The notes beneath the pieces were generated by a model. The model was given only the letters and a program-made list of their open reading frames with translations. It searched no databases and was not told the DNA's origin. The translations under genes and the position numbers were made by a program. 64,000 nucleotides of DNA from Mycobacterium sp. 1245111.1 (lineage in GTDB: Bacteria; Actinomycetota; Actinomycetes; Mycobacteriales; Mycobacteriaceae), in contig NZ_LZLV01000146.1 of assembly GCF_001673405.1 (NCBI RefSeq), positions 1 to 64,000 on the forward strand, in the 5' to 3' direction. This document shows, one piece after another, positions 25,355 through 33,600 of the stretch (positions are counted from its first letter, which is position 1; each line of letters starts with the position of its first letter).

Positions 25355-25879
25355 ATGGCTGACTCCGAGGGCCCGCCCCGGGCAGCGCTCATCGCCGCGT
25401 TGGTGGTCGCGATCGGCACGATCGGCGTGATTCTGGCCATCGCGGCGACCCGCGACCACACGTCGCCGGTCGTCGTCGCCGCCGTGCCCGCTCCGCAGGC
25501 GCAAGATCCCGCCTGCCAGAAGCTGACCGAGGCGCTGCCGCAGCGACTCGGCGGCTACACCCGGGCTCAGCTGGCCCAGCCGGCCCCGGTCGGCGCCGCC
25601 GCGTGGCAGCCCGCAGGCACCGGGGATCCGGTCATATTGCGGTGCGGCCTCGATCGTCCGGCCGACTTCGTCGTCGGATCCCCGATCCAGGTCGTCGACC
25701 GGGTGCAGTGGTTCGAGGTCAGCCAGGATCAGCGAGCCACCTGGTACACCGTGGATCGCGCGGTGTATGTGGCGCTGACGCTGCCGCAGGGCTCCGGACC
25801 CACGCCGATCCAACAACTCTCCGAGCTGATCGACCGCATCATGCCGGCCCACCCGATCGACCCTTCGAGGCCGAACTAG
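25355..25879 (+). CDS. DUF3515 membrane-anchored protein (Rv2980-like)
   Basis: 174 residues: a membrane anchor at about 11-31 (ALIAALVVAIGTIGVILAIAA), a short linker and an extracytoplasmic domain with two cysteines (DPACQKL and LRCGLDRP) typical of DUF3515. The stop codon TAG overlaps the opposite-strand ddl stop in one CTAG. Function unknown; its constant position next to ddl in mycobacteria suggests an envelope role. The 250-base spacer before it (25105-25354) contains no other recognisable element. Confidence 0.85.
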   Translation: MADSEGPPRAALIAALVVAIGTIGVILAIAATRDHTSPVVVAAVPAPQAQDPACQKLTEALPQRLGGYTRAQLAQPAPVGAAAWQPAGTGDPVILRCGLDRPADFVVGSPIQVVDRVQWFEVSQDQRATWYTVDRAVYVALTLPQGSGPTPIQQLSELIDRIMPAHPIDPSRPN

Positions 25880-27009
25880 CGCAACCCCATCCCCCGCGAC
25901 AGCGCGGAGTCCACCATGGTCGCCAGCAGGGTTGGGTAGTCCACACCACTGGCCGCCCACATCCGTGGATACATCGAGATGGTGGTGAATCCGGGCATCG
26001 TGTTGACCTCGTTGATCAACGGTCCCTCGTCGGTGAGGAAGAAGTCCACCCGCGCCAGACCCCGGCCGTCGATCGCCTTGAACGCCCGAATCGCCAACTC
26101 GCGCACCGCATCACTGACGTCGTCGTCGATCTTGGCGGGTACGTCGAGTTCGGCGGCGTCGTCGAGGTATTTGGTCGCGAAATCGTAGAACGAGTCCTCA
26201 CGTCCGCGCACGCCGGCCACCCGGATCTCGCCGACGGTGCTGGCTTGCACTGTGCCATCGGGGAATTCGAGGACACCGCACTCCAGTTCGCGGCCGACGA
26301 TCGCCGCCTCGACGATGACCTTCGGATCGTGCTGGCGCGCGTAAGCGACGGCGTCGGGCAGTTCCTGGCGACTGGTCACCCGGCTGACACCGATCGACGA
26401 GCCGCCGCGGGCGGGCTTGACGAATACCGGAAACCCAAGCCGGTCAAGCTGTTCGGCGTCCAGTGTGGACTCCGATGGCCGCAGCACCGCGTAGTCGCCG
26501 ATTGGAAGTCGCTCGGCTACCAGCAGTTTCTTGGTGAACTCCTTGTCCATCCCGGCCGCGCTGGCCAGCACGCCCGCGCCGACGTACGGCACACCGGCGA
26601 GCTCGAGCAGACCCTGGATGGTTCCGTCTTCGCCGTAGGGCCCGTGCAGGACCGGGAACACCACGTCGACCGACGCCAGCACCTCGGCCCCGCCCGGCGA
26701 CAGCGACACCAACTGCCCGGCCCGTCGGGGGTCGGCGGTCAGCGCCAATTCGGTGCCGGACTCCGAACTCACGCCCGGCAACTGCCGGTTGGTGATCGCC
26801 AGCGCCTCCGGGTCGCCGTCGGTGAGCACCCACGAGCCTTCCGGCGTGATACCGATCGCGACGACCTCGAATCTCTCCGGGTCCAGGTTGCGCAGAATAC
26901 TGCCCGCCGAGACGCAGGAGATCGCGTGCTCGTTGCTGCGTCCGCCGAAGACGACGGCGACTCGGACACGACCCTGATCGGGCGCGTTGAAGGGCGGGCG
27001 GGCATTCAC
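25876..27009 (-). CDS. ddlA: D-alanine-D-alanine ligase
   Basis: ATP-grasp enzyme making D-Ala-D-Ala for peptidoglycan; target of cycloserine. 377 residues with VVFGGRSNEHAISCVSAGSI at the N-terminus, PVLHGPYGEDGTIQG, the ATP-grasp lysine region FPVFVKPARGGSSIGVSRV, and metal site INEVNTMPGFTTISMYPRMW. ATG 27009. Minus strand, downstream of gpsA with a 45-base gap. Ortholog of Rv2981c. Confidence 0.97.
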   Translation of the reverse strand: MNARPPFNAPDQGRVRVAVVFGGRSNEHAISCVSAGSILRNLDPERFEVVAIGITPEGSWVLTDGDPEALAITNRQLPGVSSESGTELALTADPRRAGQLVSLSPGGAEVLASVDVVFPVLHGPYGEDGTIQGLLELAGVPYVGAGVLASAAGMDKEFTKKLLVAERLPIGDYAVLRPSESTLDAEQLDRLGFPVFVKPARGGSSIGVSRVTSRQELPDAVAYARQHDPKVIVEAAIVGRELECGVLEFPDGTVQASTVGEIRVAGVRGREDSFYDFATKYLDDAAELDVPAKIDDDVSDAVRELAIRAFKAIDGRGLARVDFFLTDEGPLINEVNTMPGFTTISMYPRMWAASGVDYPTLLATMVDSALSRGMGLR

Positions 27010-27054
27010 AACCTAGAGAGGCTACCGTCTGACGCCGCGGCGCTGGTTACAAGC

Positions 27055-28065
27055 TCATTCCGGCTTGGTGCTGCGTCCCAGCAGCGCGGCCATCGCCTGA
27101 TCCACCGACAGCCCCTTGTGACAGACCCGGTAGACGGCGTCGGTCAGCGGCATTTCGACGTCATAACTGGAGGCCAGCGCCAGCACCGACTCACAGGAGG
27201 TGACACCTTCGACAACATGGCCGTCGCGCGCCCGCATGGCCGCTTCCATCGTCTCGCCGCGGCCAAGGCTTTCGCCGAAGCTGCGGTTACGCGAGCGGGG
27301 CGAGGTGCAGGTGGCGACCAGGTCACCGACTCCGGCCAGGCCGGCCATCGTCGCGCCCTTGGCGCCAACCGCGATGCCGAGCCGCATGATCTCGGCCAGC
27401 CCGCGGGTGATGATCGCCGCCGCGGTATTTTCACCGAGGCCGACCCCGGCCGCCACGCCGCAGGCCAGCGCGATCACGTTCTTGCAGGCGCCGCCGATCT
27501 CGGTGCCGATCACGTCGGCGTTGGTGTAGGGCCGGAAGTATCCGGCGTTCAGCATGCGCTGCAGGGCAACCGCGCGACCGGAGTCGCTGCAGGCGATGAC
27601 CGTGGCGGCGGGCTGCCCGGCGGAGATCTCGCTGGCGAGGTTGGGCCCGGAGATCACCGCGACCTGCGAGGTGTCGACGCCGGTCACGTCGACGATGACC
27701 TGGCTCATCCGCATCAGCGTGCCCAACTCGATGCCCTTGGCCGTGCTGACCAACGTGGCGCCGGAGGTGACCTGGCCCGCCCATCGCTCGAGATTGGCTC
27801 GCATCGTTTGCGCCGGCACCGCCAGCAGCACGGTCGTGACCCCGCTCAGCGCTTCATTCGCGTCCGCGGTCGCGGTGATGCCGGTCGGTAACTCCACACC
27901 TGGCAGGTAGGCGGCGTTGTGCCGGCTCGAGTTGATCTCGGCGGCGACCTCGGAACGCCGCGCCCACAACCTGACCTCGCTGCCGGCATCGGCGAGCAGC
28001 TTGGCCAGCGCCGTGCCCCACGCACCGGAACCCATTACCGCTACCGCTGTGGTGGTGGTGGGCAT
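27055..28065 (-). CDS. gpsA: Glycerol-3-phosphate dehydrogenase [NAD(P)+]
   Basis: Makes sn-glycerol-3-phosphate from dihydroxyacetone phosphate for phospholipid synthesis. NAD-binding GxGxWG loop is MGSGAWGTALAKLLA; the catalytic lysine region is EIGGACKNVIALACG; C-terminal substrate motif SRNRSFGESLGRG. 336 residues from ATG 28065. Ortholog of Rv2982c (gpdA2). It diverges from fbiD; the 105-base spacer must hold both promoters. Confidence 0.96.
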   Translation of the reverse strand: MPTTTTAVAVMGSGAWGTALAKLLADAGSEVRLWARRSEVAAEINSSRHNAAYLPGVELPTGITATADANEALSGVTTVLLAVPAQTMRANLERWAGQVTSGATLVSTAKGIELGTLMRMSQVIVDVTGVDTSQVAVISGPNLASEISAGQPAATVIACSDSGRAVALQRMLNAGYFRPYTNADVIGTEIGGACKNVIALACGVAAGVGLGENTAAAIITRGLAEIMRLGIAVGAKGATMAGLAGVGDLVATCTSPRSRNRSFGESLGRGETMEAAMRARDGHVVEGVTSCESVLALASSYDVEMPLTDAVYRVCHKGLSVDQAMAALLGRSTKPE

Positions 28066-28170
28066 GGCGCGTCGGTCTCCGTCTGGTCAGTGTGCTCTAA
28101 CTCCCGGCGCTCCACCGTAGCTCAGCGGCGGGGAAGGCGATCCGATGATCGGCACTGGCAGGATGGTGCG

Positions 28171-28836
28171 ATGAGCCGCAGCCGACCCAACGCCGACAGC
28201 GATGTCGGCGTGATCGTCGCCGTCAAGCGATTGGCTGCCGCCAAGACCCGGCTCGCGCCGATGTTCTCCGCGTCGGTCCGGGAGGACATCGTGTTGGGGA
28301 TGCTGGTCGACACGCTCACCGCGGCGACGAGGGTGCCCGCCGTGCGCCTGATCACGGTCGTGACGCCGGACGACGTCGCGGCCGCTACGGCCGTCGACCT
28401 CGGCGCTACGGTAGTCGCCGATCCAACGCCGGCCGGCCACCCGGACCCGTTGAACAACGCGATCGTCACCGCCGAGCGGGTGGTATCGGAGTCGGTCTCG
28501 AATATTGTTGTCCTGCAAGGTGATCTGCCCGCGGTACGGACGCAGGAGCTGGCCGACGCCATCTCCGCGGCACGCCGGCACCGGCGCAGTTTTGTCGCCG
28601 ACCGACTCGGCACGGGTACCGCGGCGCTCTGCGCGTTCGGCTTCCCGGTCGATCCCCGGTTCGGATCGAATTCCGCTGAGCGGCATCGGCATTCGGGGGC
28701 GGTCGAGCTCATTGGCGGCTGGCCGGGATTGCGCTGCGACATCGACACTCCCGAGGACCTGGCCATCGCGCGCGGCCTCGGCATGGGACAAGCGACCATG
28801 CGGGCGATCGAAGGGTTGTCGCACCAAGCCGGGTAA
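28171..28836 (+). CDS. fbiD: Phosphoenolpyruvate guanylyltransferase FbiD (CofC-like)
   Basis: Activates phosphoenolpyruvate with GTP, the first committed step of F420 assembly in mycobacteria, supplying FbiA. 221 residues, single nucleotidyltransferase domain: VIVAVKRLAAAKTRLAPMFS (nucleotide loop), VVLQGDLPAV (metal Asp) and DIDTPEDLAIARGLG. ATG 28171 (MSRSRPN) is favoured over an open frame from 27919. An F420-type oxidoreductase is found at 35.8 kb. Ortholog of Rv2983. Confidence 0.93.
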   Translation: MSRSRPNADSDVGVIVAVKRLAAAKTRLAPMFSASVREDIVLGMLVDTLTAATRVPAVRLITVVTPDDVAAATAVDLGATVVADPTPAGHPDPLNNAIVTAERVVSESVSNIVVLQGDLPAVRTQELADAISAARRHRRSFVADRLGTGTAALCAFGFPVDPRFGSNSAERHRHSGAVELIGGWPGLRCDIDTPEDLAIARGLGMGQATMRAIEGLSHQAG

Positions 28837-28908
28837 CGACGGGTGAACGGCGCCTCAACGGCAAATGTCCCCGCACCAGTCGCTGGCAGCACCCCCCACC
28901 GATGGGGA

Positions 28909-31104
28909 ATGATCGCAAGGGTGACTGACATCGAAGCCCCGGATAGCACCGTCGCCGCCGAATCGCCCGCCTGGCCGGCAGCCGACGCCTCGCCGGGTGC
29001 GCCGCCCGCCACCACCGCTACCGCGGTCGAGAACCCACTTCCCGAAGACCGCTACCTCAACCGCGAATTGAGCTGGCTGGACTTCAACGCGCGCGTCCTC
29101 GCGCTCTCCGAAGACACGTCGCTGCCGCTGCTGGAGCGCGCGAAATTCCTGGCGATCTTCGCCTCCAACCTTGACGAGTTCTACATGGTTCGGGTCGCCG
29201 GCCTGAAGCGCCGCGACGAGATGGGGCTCTCGGTGCGCTCCGCGGACGGACTGACCCCACGCGAGCAACTGCGCCGCATCGGCGAGCAGACCCAGAAAAT
29301 CGCCACCCGGCACGCGGAGGTCTTCCTCAATTCGGTGGAGCCCGCCCTGGCGGCCGAAGGCATTCGCATCGTCACGTGGGCCGATCTCGACCAAGCCGAG
29401 CGCGACCGGTTGTCGACCTACTTCACCGAGCAGGTCTTCCCGGTCCTGACGCCGTTGGCCGTCGACCCCGCTCACCCGTTCCCGTTCGTCAGTGGCCTGA
29501 GCTTGAACCTCGCCGTCACGGTGAAGCAGCCCGACGACGGCGGCCAGCACTTCGCGCGGGTCAAGGTGCCAGACAACGTCGATCGCTTCGTCGAACTCGA
29601 CGCCCGCCCCGGCGCCGACGATTCAGCCCGACCTCGAGAAGTCCGCTTCTTGCCGATGGAGGAGCTGATCGCGGCTTTCCTCACCGCACTGTTTCCGGGC
29701 ATGGAAATCGTTGAGCACCATGCCTTCCGGGTGACCCGCAACGCCGACTACGAAGTCGACGAAGATCGCGACGAAGACCTGCTGCAGGCGCTGGAGCGCG
29801 AGCTGGCCCGTCGGAGATTCGGATCGCCGGTGCGCCTCGAGGTCGCCGACGACATGACCGACCACATGCTCGAGTTGCTGCTGCGCGAGCTCGACGTGCA
29901 TCCCGGCGATGTGATCCAGGTGCCAGGGCTGCTTGATCTTTCGTCGCTGTGGCAGGTCTACGGCGTCGACCGTCCGGCCTTGAAGGATCCGGCATTCGTC
30001 CCGGCGACCAGCCCCGCGTTCGCCGACCGGGAAACGCCGAAGAGCATTTTCGCGACCTTGCGCGAGGGTGACGTGCTGGTGCACCACCCGTACGACTCGT
30101 TCTCCACGAGCACGCAACGTTTCATCGAGGTCGCCGCGGCCGACCCCAACGTGCTGGCGATCAAGCAGACGCTGTACCGCACCTCCGGTGACTCACCGAT
30201 CGTGCGGGCTCTCATCGAAGCCGCCGCAGCCGGAAAGCAAGTCGTGGCCCTGGTGGAGATCAAGGCCCGGTTCGACGAACAAGCCAACATCAAGTGGGCC
30301 CGCGCGCTGGAGCAGGCGGGGGTCCACGTGGCCTACGGGCTCGTCGGTTTGAAAACGCATTGCAAGACCTGCCTGGTGGTTCGTCGCGAAGGCTCGATGA
30401 TTCGCCGTTACTGCCATATCGGAACCGGCAATTACAACAGCAAGACGGCCCGGTTATATGAGGACCTCGGCCTGCTGACCGCCGATTCCGACATCGGTGC
30501 CGACTTGACCGATCTGTTCAACACGTTGACCGGTTATTCACGCAAGGTCTCGTATCGCAATCTTCTGGTCGCGCCGCACGGTATCCGCAACGGCATCATC
30601 GAGCGCGTCAACCGGGAGATCGCTGCGCACGAAAAAACCGGGAACGGTCACATCCGGCTGAAGATGAACTCCCTCGTCGATGAGCAGGTCATCGATGCGC
30701 TCTACCGCGCGTCGCAGGCCGGCGTTCGCGTCGAGGTGGTGGTGCGCGGCATTTGCGCGCTGCGCCCCGGCGTGCCGGGCTTCTCCGAAAACATCACGGT
30801 GCGCTCGATTCTCGGACGGTATCTGGAGCATTCGCGGATCTTCAATTTCCGCGCCATCAATGAATTCTGGATCGGTAGCGCCGACATGATGCATCGCAAC
30901 CTGGATCGCCGTGTCGAGGTCCTGGTTCAGGTCAAGGATCCCCGCTTGACCGCCCAACTCAACGACATTCTCGACTCGGCACTGGACCCGGCGACCCGAT
31001 GCTGGGAATTGGGCCCCGAAGGCCAGTGGAAGGCGCTGCCGCAACCCGGCCACTCGGTTCGCGATCATCAGGTGGCGCAGATGGACAAACACCGTAGTAG
31101 CTAA
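28909..31104 (+). CDS. ppk1: Polyphosphate kinase 1
   Basis: Polymerises ATP gamma-phosphate into polyphosphate; linked to stress and persistence. The 731 residues hold the four PPK1 domains: YLNRELSWLDFNARVL, FPVLTPLAVDPAHPFPFVSGLSLN, ARFDEQANIKWARAL with its Mg-binding Arg, and the phospho-acceptor His in RYCHIGTGNYNSKTARLYEDLG. ATG 28909 gives an N-terminus like the M. tuberculosis protein; GTG 28843 would add 22 residues. Follows fbiD closely and probably shares its transcript. Ortholog of Rv2984. Confidence 0.96.
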   Translation: MIARVTDIEAPDSTVAAESPAWPAADASPGAPPATTATAVENPLPEDRYLNRELSWLDFNARVLALSEDTSLPLLERAKFLAIFASNLDEFYMVRVAGLKRRDEMGLSVRSADGLTPREQLRRIGEQTQKIATRHAEVFLNSVEPALAAEGIRIVTWADLDQAERDRLSTYFTEQVFPVLTPLAVDPAHPFPFVSGLSLNLAVTVKQPDDGGQHFARVKVPDNVDRFVELDARPGADDSARPREVRFLPMEELIAAFLTALFPGMEIVEHHAFRVTRNADYEVDEDRDEDLLQALERELARRRFGSPVRLEVADDMTDHMLELLLRELDVHPGDVIQVPGLLDLSSLWQVYGVDRPALKDPAFVPATSPAFADRETPKSIFATLREGDVLVHHPYDSFSTSTQRFIEVAAADPNVLAIKQTLYRTSGDSPIVRALIEAAAAGKQVVALVEIKARFDEQANIKWARALEQAGVHVAYGLVGLKTHCKTCLVVRREGSMIRRYCHIGTGNYNSKTARLYEDLGLLTADSDIGADLTDLFNTLTGYSRKVSYRNLLVAPHGIRNGIIERVNREIAAHEKTGNGHIRLKMNSLVDEQVIDALYRASQAGVRVEVVVRGICALRPGVPGFSENITVRSILGRYLEHSRIFNFRAINEFWIGSADMMHRNLDRRVEVLVQVKDPRLTAQLNDILDSALDPATRCWELGPEGQWKALPQPGHSVRDHQVAQMDKHRSS

Positions 31105-31171
31105 CGGACACGCAGCCTTGAGCCGTCTCGCCGCGGGTCCCCCGGGCTCGAATTGACCTGCAGGAGTTCAG

Positions 31172-32104
31172 GTGTCGACACAATCCTCATCGAATCGCTC
31201 GGCGGGCAAGATCGTTCTCGCCGCGGGTGCCGTGCTCTGGCGGCCCCGGCATCGCGAGTCTGCTGAAGAGGTCGCGGTGATTCACCGTCCGCGGTACGAC
31301 GACTGGTCGCTACCCAAGGGCAAAATCGATCCCGGCGAGACGGAGCCGGTGACCGCCGTTCGTGAGGTTTTCGAAGAGACCGGACATCACGTTCGGCTGG
31401 GCCGCCGGATTGCGACGGTGAGCTATCCGATCGAGCCGCGCACGAAGAAGGTGCAGTACTGGTCGGCGCGCAGTATCGGCGGCGAGTTCGCCCCCAACAA
31501 CGAGGTGGACGATCTGATCTGGCTGCCGTCAGCCGCCGCAATCAAGAAAGTGACGTATCCGTACGACCGAAAGATATTGCGGCGCTGGGCCAAGCAATCG
31601 CCTGATACGAAATCGGTCCTGATCGTGCGTCACGGCACCGCGGGCAGCAAGTCCCGCTTCTCCGGCGACGACAAGCTGCGGCCGTTGGACAAGAAGGGCC
31701 GGGCGCAGGCTGAGGCGCTCGTCGCACAGTTGTCGACCTTCGGTCCCACCGATGTCTATTCAGCGGACCGGGTGCGCTGCCATCAGACGGTGGAGCCGTT
31801 GGCCGAGGAGCTGGGCGTCGCCATCAACAACGAACCTTCCCTGACCGAAGAGGCCTACGCCGACAACCCCAAGCGTGGTCGGCGACGTGTTCTGCAGATT
31901 GCCGAATCCGACGGCACGCCCGTGATCTGCACACAGGGCAAGGTGATTCCGGACCTGATCGCATGGTGGTGCGAGCGCGACGGCGTCCGACCGGACAAGT
32001 CACGCAACCGCAAGGGCAGCACCTGGGTGCTGTCGTTGGTGGACGGGCGACTGATCGCGGCCGATCACATCGGCAGCGCGCTGGCCTCCAACGTCGTGCC
32101 CTGA
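31172..32104 (+). CDS. mutT1: Nudix hydrolase MutT1 fused to histidine phosphatase
   Basis: Sanitises 8-oxo-(d)GTP; the C-terminal domain removes a further phosphate. Two domains in 310 residues: Nudix box PKGKIDPGETEPVTAVREVFEETGHH at about 50-75, and RHG phosphatase from about 145 (SVLIVRHGTAGSK, with a second His near the C-terminus). GTG 31172 follows a CAGGAG ribosome site. Downstream of ppk1 on the same strand and ends at a strong hairpin. Ortholog of Rv2985. Confidence 0.95.
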   Translation: MSTQSSSNRSAGKIVLAAGAVLWRPRHRESAEEVAVIHRPRYDDWSLPKGKIDPGETEPVTAVREVFEETGHHVRLGRRIATVSYPIEPRTKKVQYWSARSIGGEFAPNNEVDDLIWLPSAAAIKKVTYPYDRKILRRWAKQSPDTKSVLIVRHGTAGSKSRFSGDDKLRPLDKKGRAQAEALVAQLSTFGPTDVYSADRVRCHQTVEPLAEELGVAINNEPSLTEEAYADNPKRGRRRVLQIAESDGTPVICTQGKVIPDLIAWWCERDGVRPDKSRNRKGSTWVLSLVDGRLIAADHIGSALASNVVP

Positions 32105-32106
32105 CA

Positions 32107-32158
32107 CGCAAATTCGCCGCGGGCGGCTCGTGGGAGCCGGATCCGCGGCGAATCTGCG
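32107..32158. terminator. Long bidirectional terminator between mutT1 and hupB
   Basis: A 16-bp stem with one mismatch (32107-32122 with 32143-32158; CGCAAATTCGCCGCGG) encloses an inner 6-bp hairpin CGGCTC/GAGCCG (32124-32129 with 32134-32139). Sits between two convergent stops. Confidence 0.75.
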
Positions 32159-32175
32159 TTTGATGCGGTGAGTGC

Positions 32176-32787
32176 TTAGCGACGACCGCGACGTGCTGCT
32201 GCCTTCTTGGCCGGAGCCTTCTTGGCAGGAGCCCGCTTGGTTGCGGCCTTCTTGGCCGGAGCCTTCTTCACGACCTTCTTGGCTGCGGTCTTGCGGGCCG
32301 GAGCCTTCTTGGCAGGAGCCCGCTTGGTTGCGGCCTTCTTGGCCGGAGCCTTCTTGACGACCTTCTTCGCGGCCGCCTTCTTGGCCGGAGCCTTCTTCAC
32401 AGCCTTCTTGGCGGCCGCCTTCTTGGCGGGCGCTTTCTTGGCCGCCTTCTTGGCACCACCACTTGCGACAACACCACGCTTCACTGCTGGTCCTTCCGCC
32501 GGAAGTCGTTGCGAGCCAGAAACAACCGCTTTGAATTGTGCGCCAGGCCGGAAGGCCGGCACGGAGGTTGGCTTTACCTTTACCGTCTCGCCAGTGCGGG
32601 GGTTGCGAGCGACGCGGGCCGCACGGCGCCGCTGCTCGAAAACACCGAACCCAGTAATGGTGACACTGTCGCCCTTGTGCACGGCGCGCACAATCGTGTC
32701 GACGACATTCTCGACGGCAGCGGTTGCGTGCCGACGGTCTGAGCCCAATTTGTCTGTGAGTACATCGATGAGCTCTGCTTTGTTCAT
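32176..32787 (-). CDS. hupB: HU-like nucleoid protein HupB (lysine-rich tail)
   Basis: Abundant DNA-binding nucleoid protein. Residues 1-90 form the HU fold (MNKAELIDVLTDKLGSDRRHATAAVENVVDTIV ... NPRTGETVKVKPTSVPAFRPGAQFK); residues ~108-203 are a basic tail of PAKKA/KKAPAKK repeats ending RRGRR, the mycobacterial hallmark that compacts DNA and is acetylated. The tail DNA contains an 87-base-period repeat. GGAGG precedes ATG 32787. 203 residues, slightly shorter than in M. tuberculosis (Rv2986c). Confidence 0.97.
   Translation of the reverse strand: MNKAELIDVLTDKLGSDRRHATAAVENVVDTIVRAVHKGDSVTITGFGVFEQRRRAARVARNPRTGETVKVKPTSVPAFRPGAQFKAVVSGSQRLPAEGPAVKRGVVASGGAKKAAKKAPAKKAAAKKAVKKAPAKKAAAKKVVKKAPAKKAATKRAPAKKAPARKTAAKKVVKKAPAKKAATKRAPAKKAPAKKAAARRGRR
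32209..32368. repeat. 87-bp-period tandem repeat inside hupB tail
   Basis: Bases 32209-32268 recur exactly at 32296-32355, and the match continues to 32281/32368 with one mismatch. The period is 87 bases (29 codons), so unequal recombination could add or remove PAKK units in frame. Confidence 0.85.
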
Positions 32788-32834
32788 GCAAATCCTCCGA
32801 AGCTAGTGGCCCTCGTTTGGACCGACTAGCAGAC

Positions 32835-32864
32835 ACGGTAAACCCTCAGGTGCCTGATTTCCAA
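32835..32864 (-). promoter_or_regulatory. Candidate hupB promoter
   Basis: On the minus strand TTGGAA (32859-32864) and TACCGT (32835-32840) are spaced by 18 bases, about 50 bases before ATG 32787. SigA-like. The rest of 32788-32987 shows no other element. Confidence 0.55.
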
Positions 32865-32987
32865 GAGCCACGCGCAATTTCAATGGTTCCTGGCGAACTT
32901 TTTAGGAATCCGCTTGCCGCCCTTGGGAGGTGGCGCGGCGGTCAAATACGGCGGTGGGGCACCGCGAATTCGGGCTCAATCGAGCCG

Positions 32988-33584
32988 CTACGAAGCGGGC
33001 AAAGTCCTCGGCTTCCAGTCCGGGCGAGCCGCCTCGAAAGCTTCGATCTGGTCCTGTTTCCGCAGCGTAAGCGCTATGTCGTCGAGTCCTTCGAGTAGAC
33101 GCCAGGCGGTGTAATCGTCAATCTTGAACGGCACCACCACCGTTCCGGCCGACACATTCCGATCTTGAAGATTTACAGTGATTTCCAACCCCGGGCTGGC
33201 CTCGATGAGCTTCCAAAGAAGTTCCACATCATCCTGAGCAACTTCGGCCGCTAACAGACCCGCCTTCCCCGCATTGCCGCGAAAAATGTCACCGAACCGC
33301 GACGAGATCACCACCCGGAAGCCGTAGTCCATAAGCGCCCACACCGCGTGCTCGCGGGAGGAGCCGGTGCCGAAATCGGGTCCGGCCACCAGTACTGAAC
33401 CTCTGTCAAATGGGCTGAGATTGAGCACGAACGACGGATCGTTGCGCCACGCCGCGAACAATCCATCGTCGAAACCTGTTCGGGTTACCCGCTTCAAATA
33501 CACCGCGGGAATGATCTGGTCGGTGTCGACATTGGACCGCCGCAGCGGCACCGCGATCCCGGTATGGGTGTGAAATGCGTCCAT
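32988..33584 (-). CDS. leuD: 3-isopropylmalate dehydratase small subunit
   Basis: With LeuC isomerises 2- to 3-isopropylmalate in leucine synthesis. 198 residues; family motifs NVDTDQIIPAVYLKRVTR, GPDFGTGSSREHAVWALMDYGF and SRFGDIFRGNAGKAGLL. ATG 33584, 16 bases after the leuC stop, so translation is probably coupled. Ortholog of Rv2987c. Confidence 0.97.
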   Translation of the reverse strand: MDAFHTHTGIAVPLRRSNVDTDQIIPAVYLKRVTRTGFDDGLFAAWRNDPSFVLNLSPFDRGSVLVAGPDFGTGSSREHAVWALMDYGFRVVISSRFGDIFRGNAGKAGLLAAEVAQDDVELLWKLIEASPGLEITVNLQDRNVSAGTVVVPFKIDDYTAWRLLEGLDDIALTLRKQDQIEAFEAARPDWKPRTLPAS

Positions 33585-33600
33585 GTTGGTTACCCCTTAG

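Noticed and set aside
25603..27891. 762-codon plus-strand open frame across DUF3515, ddl and gpsA
   Set aside because: It crosses three recognisable genes in other frames; no domain seen.
32200..32460. Repeated units as a possible CRISPR or VNTR outside genes
   Set aside because: They are in-frame PAKK codon repeats of hupB with no spacers.
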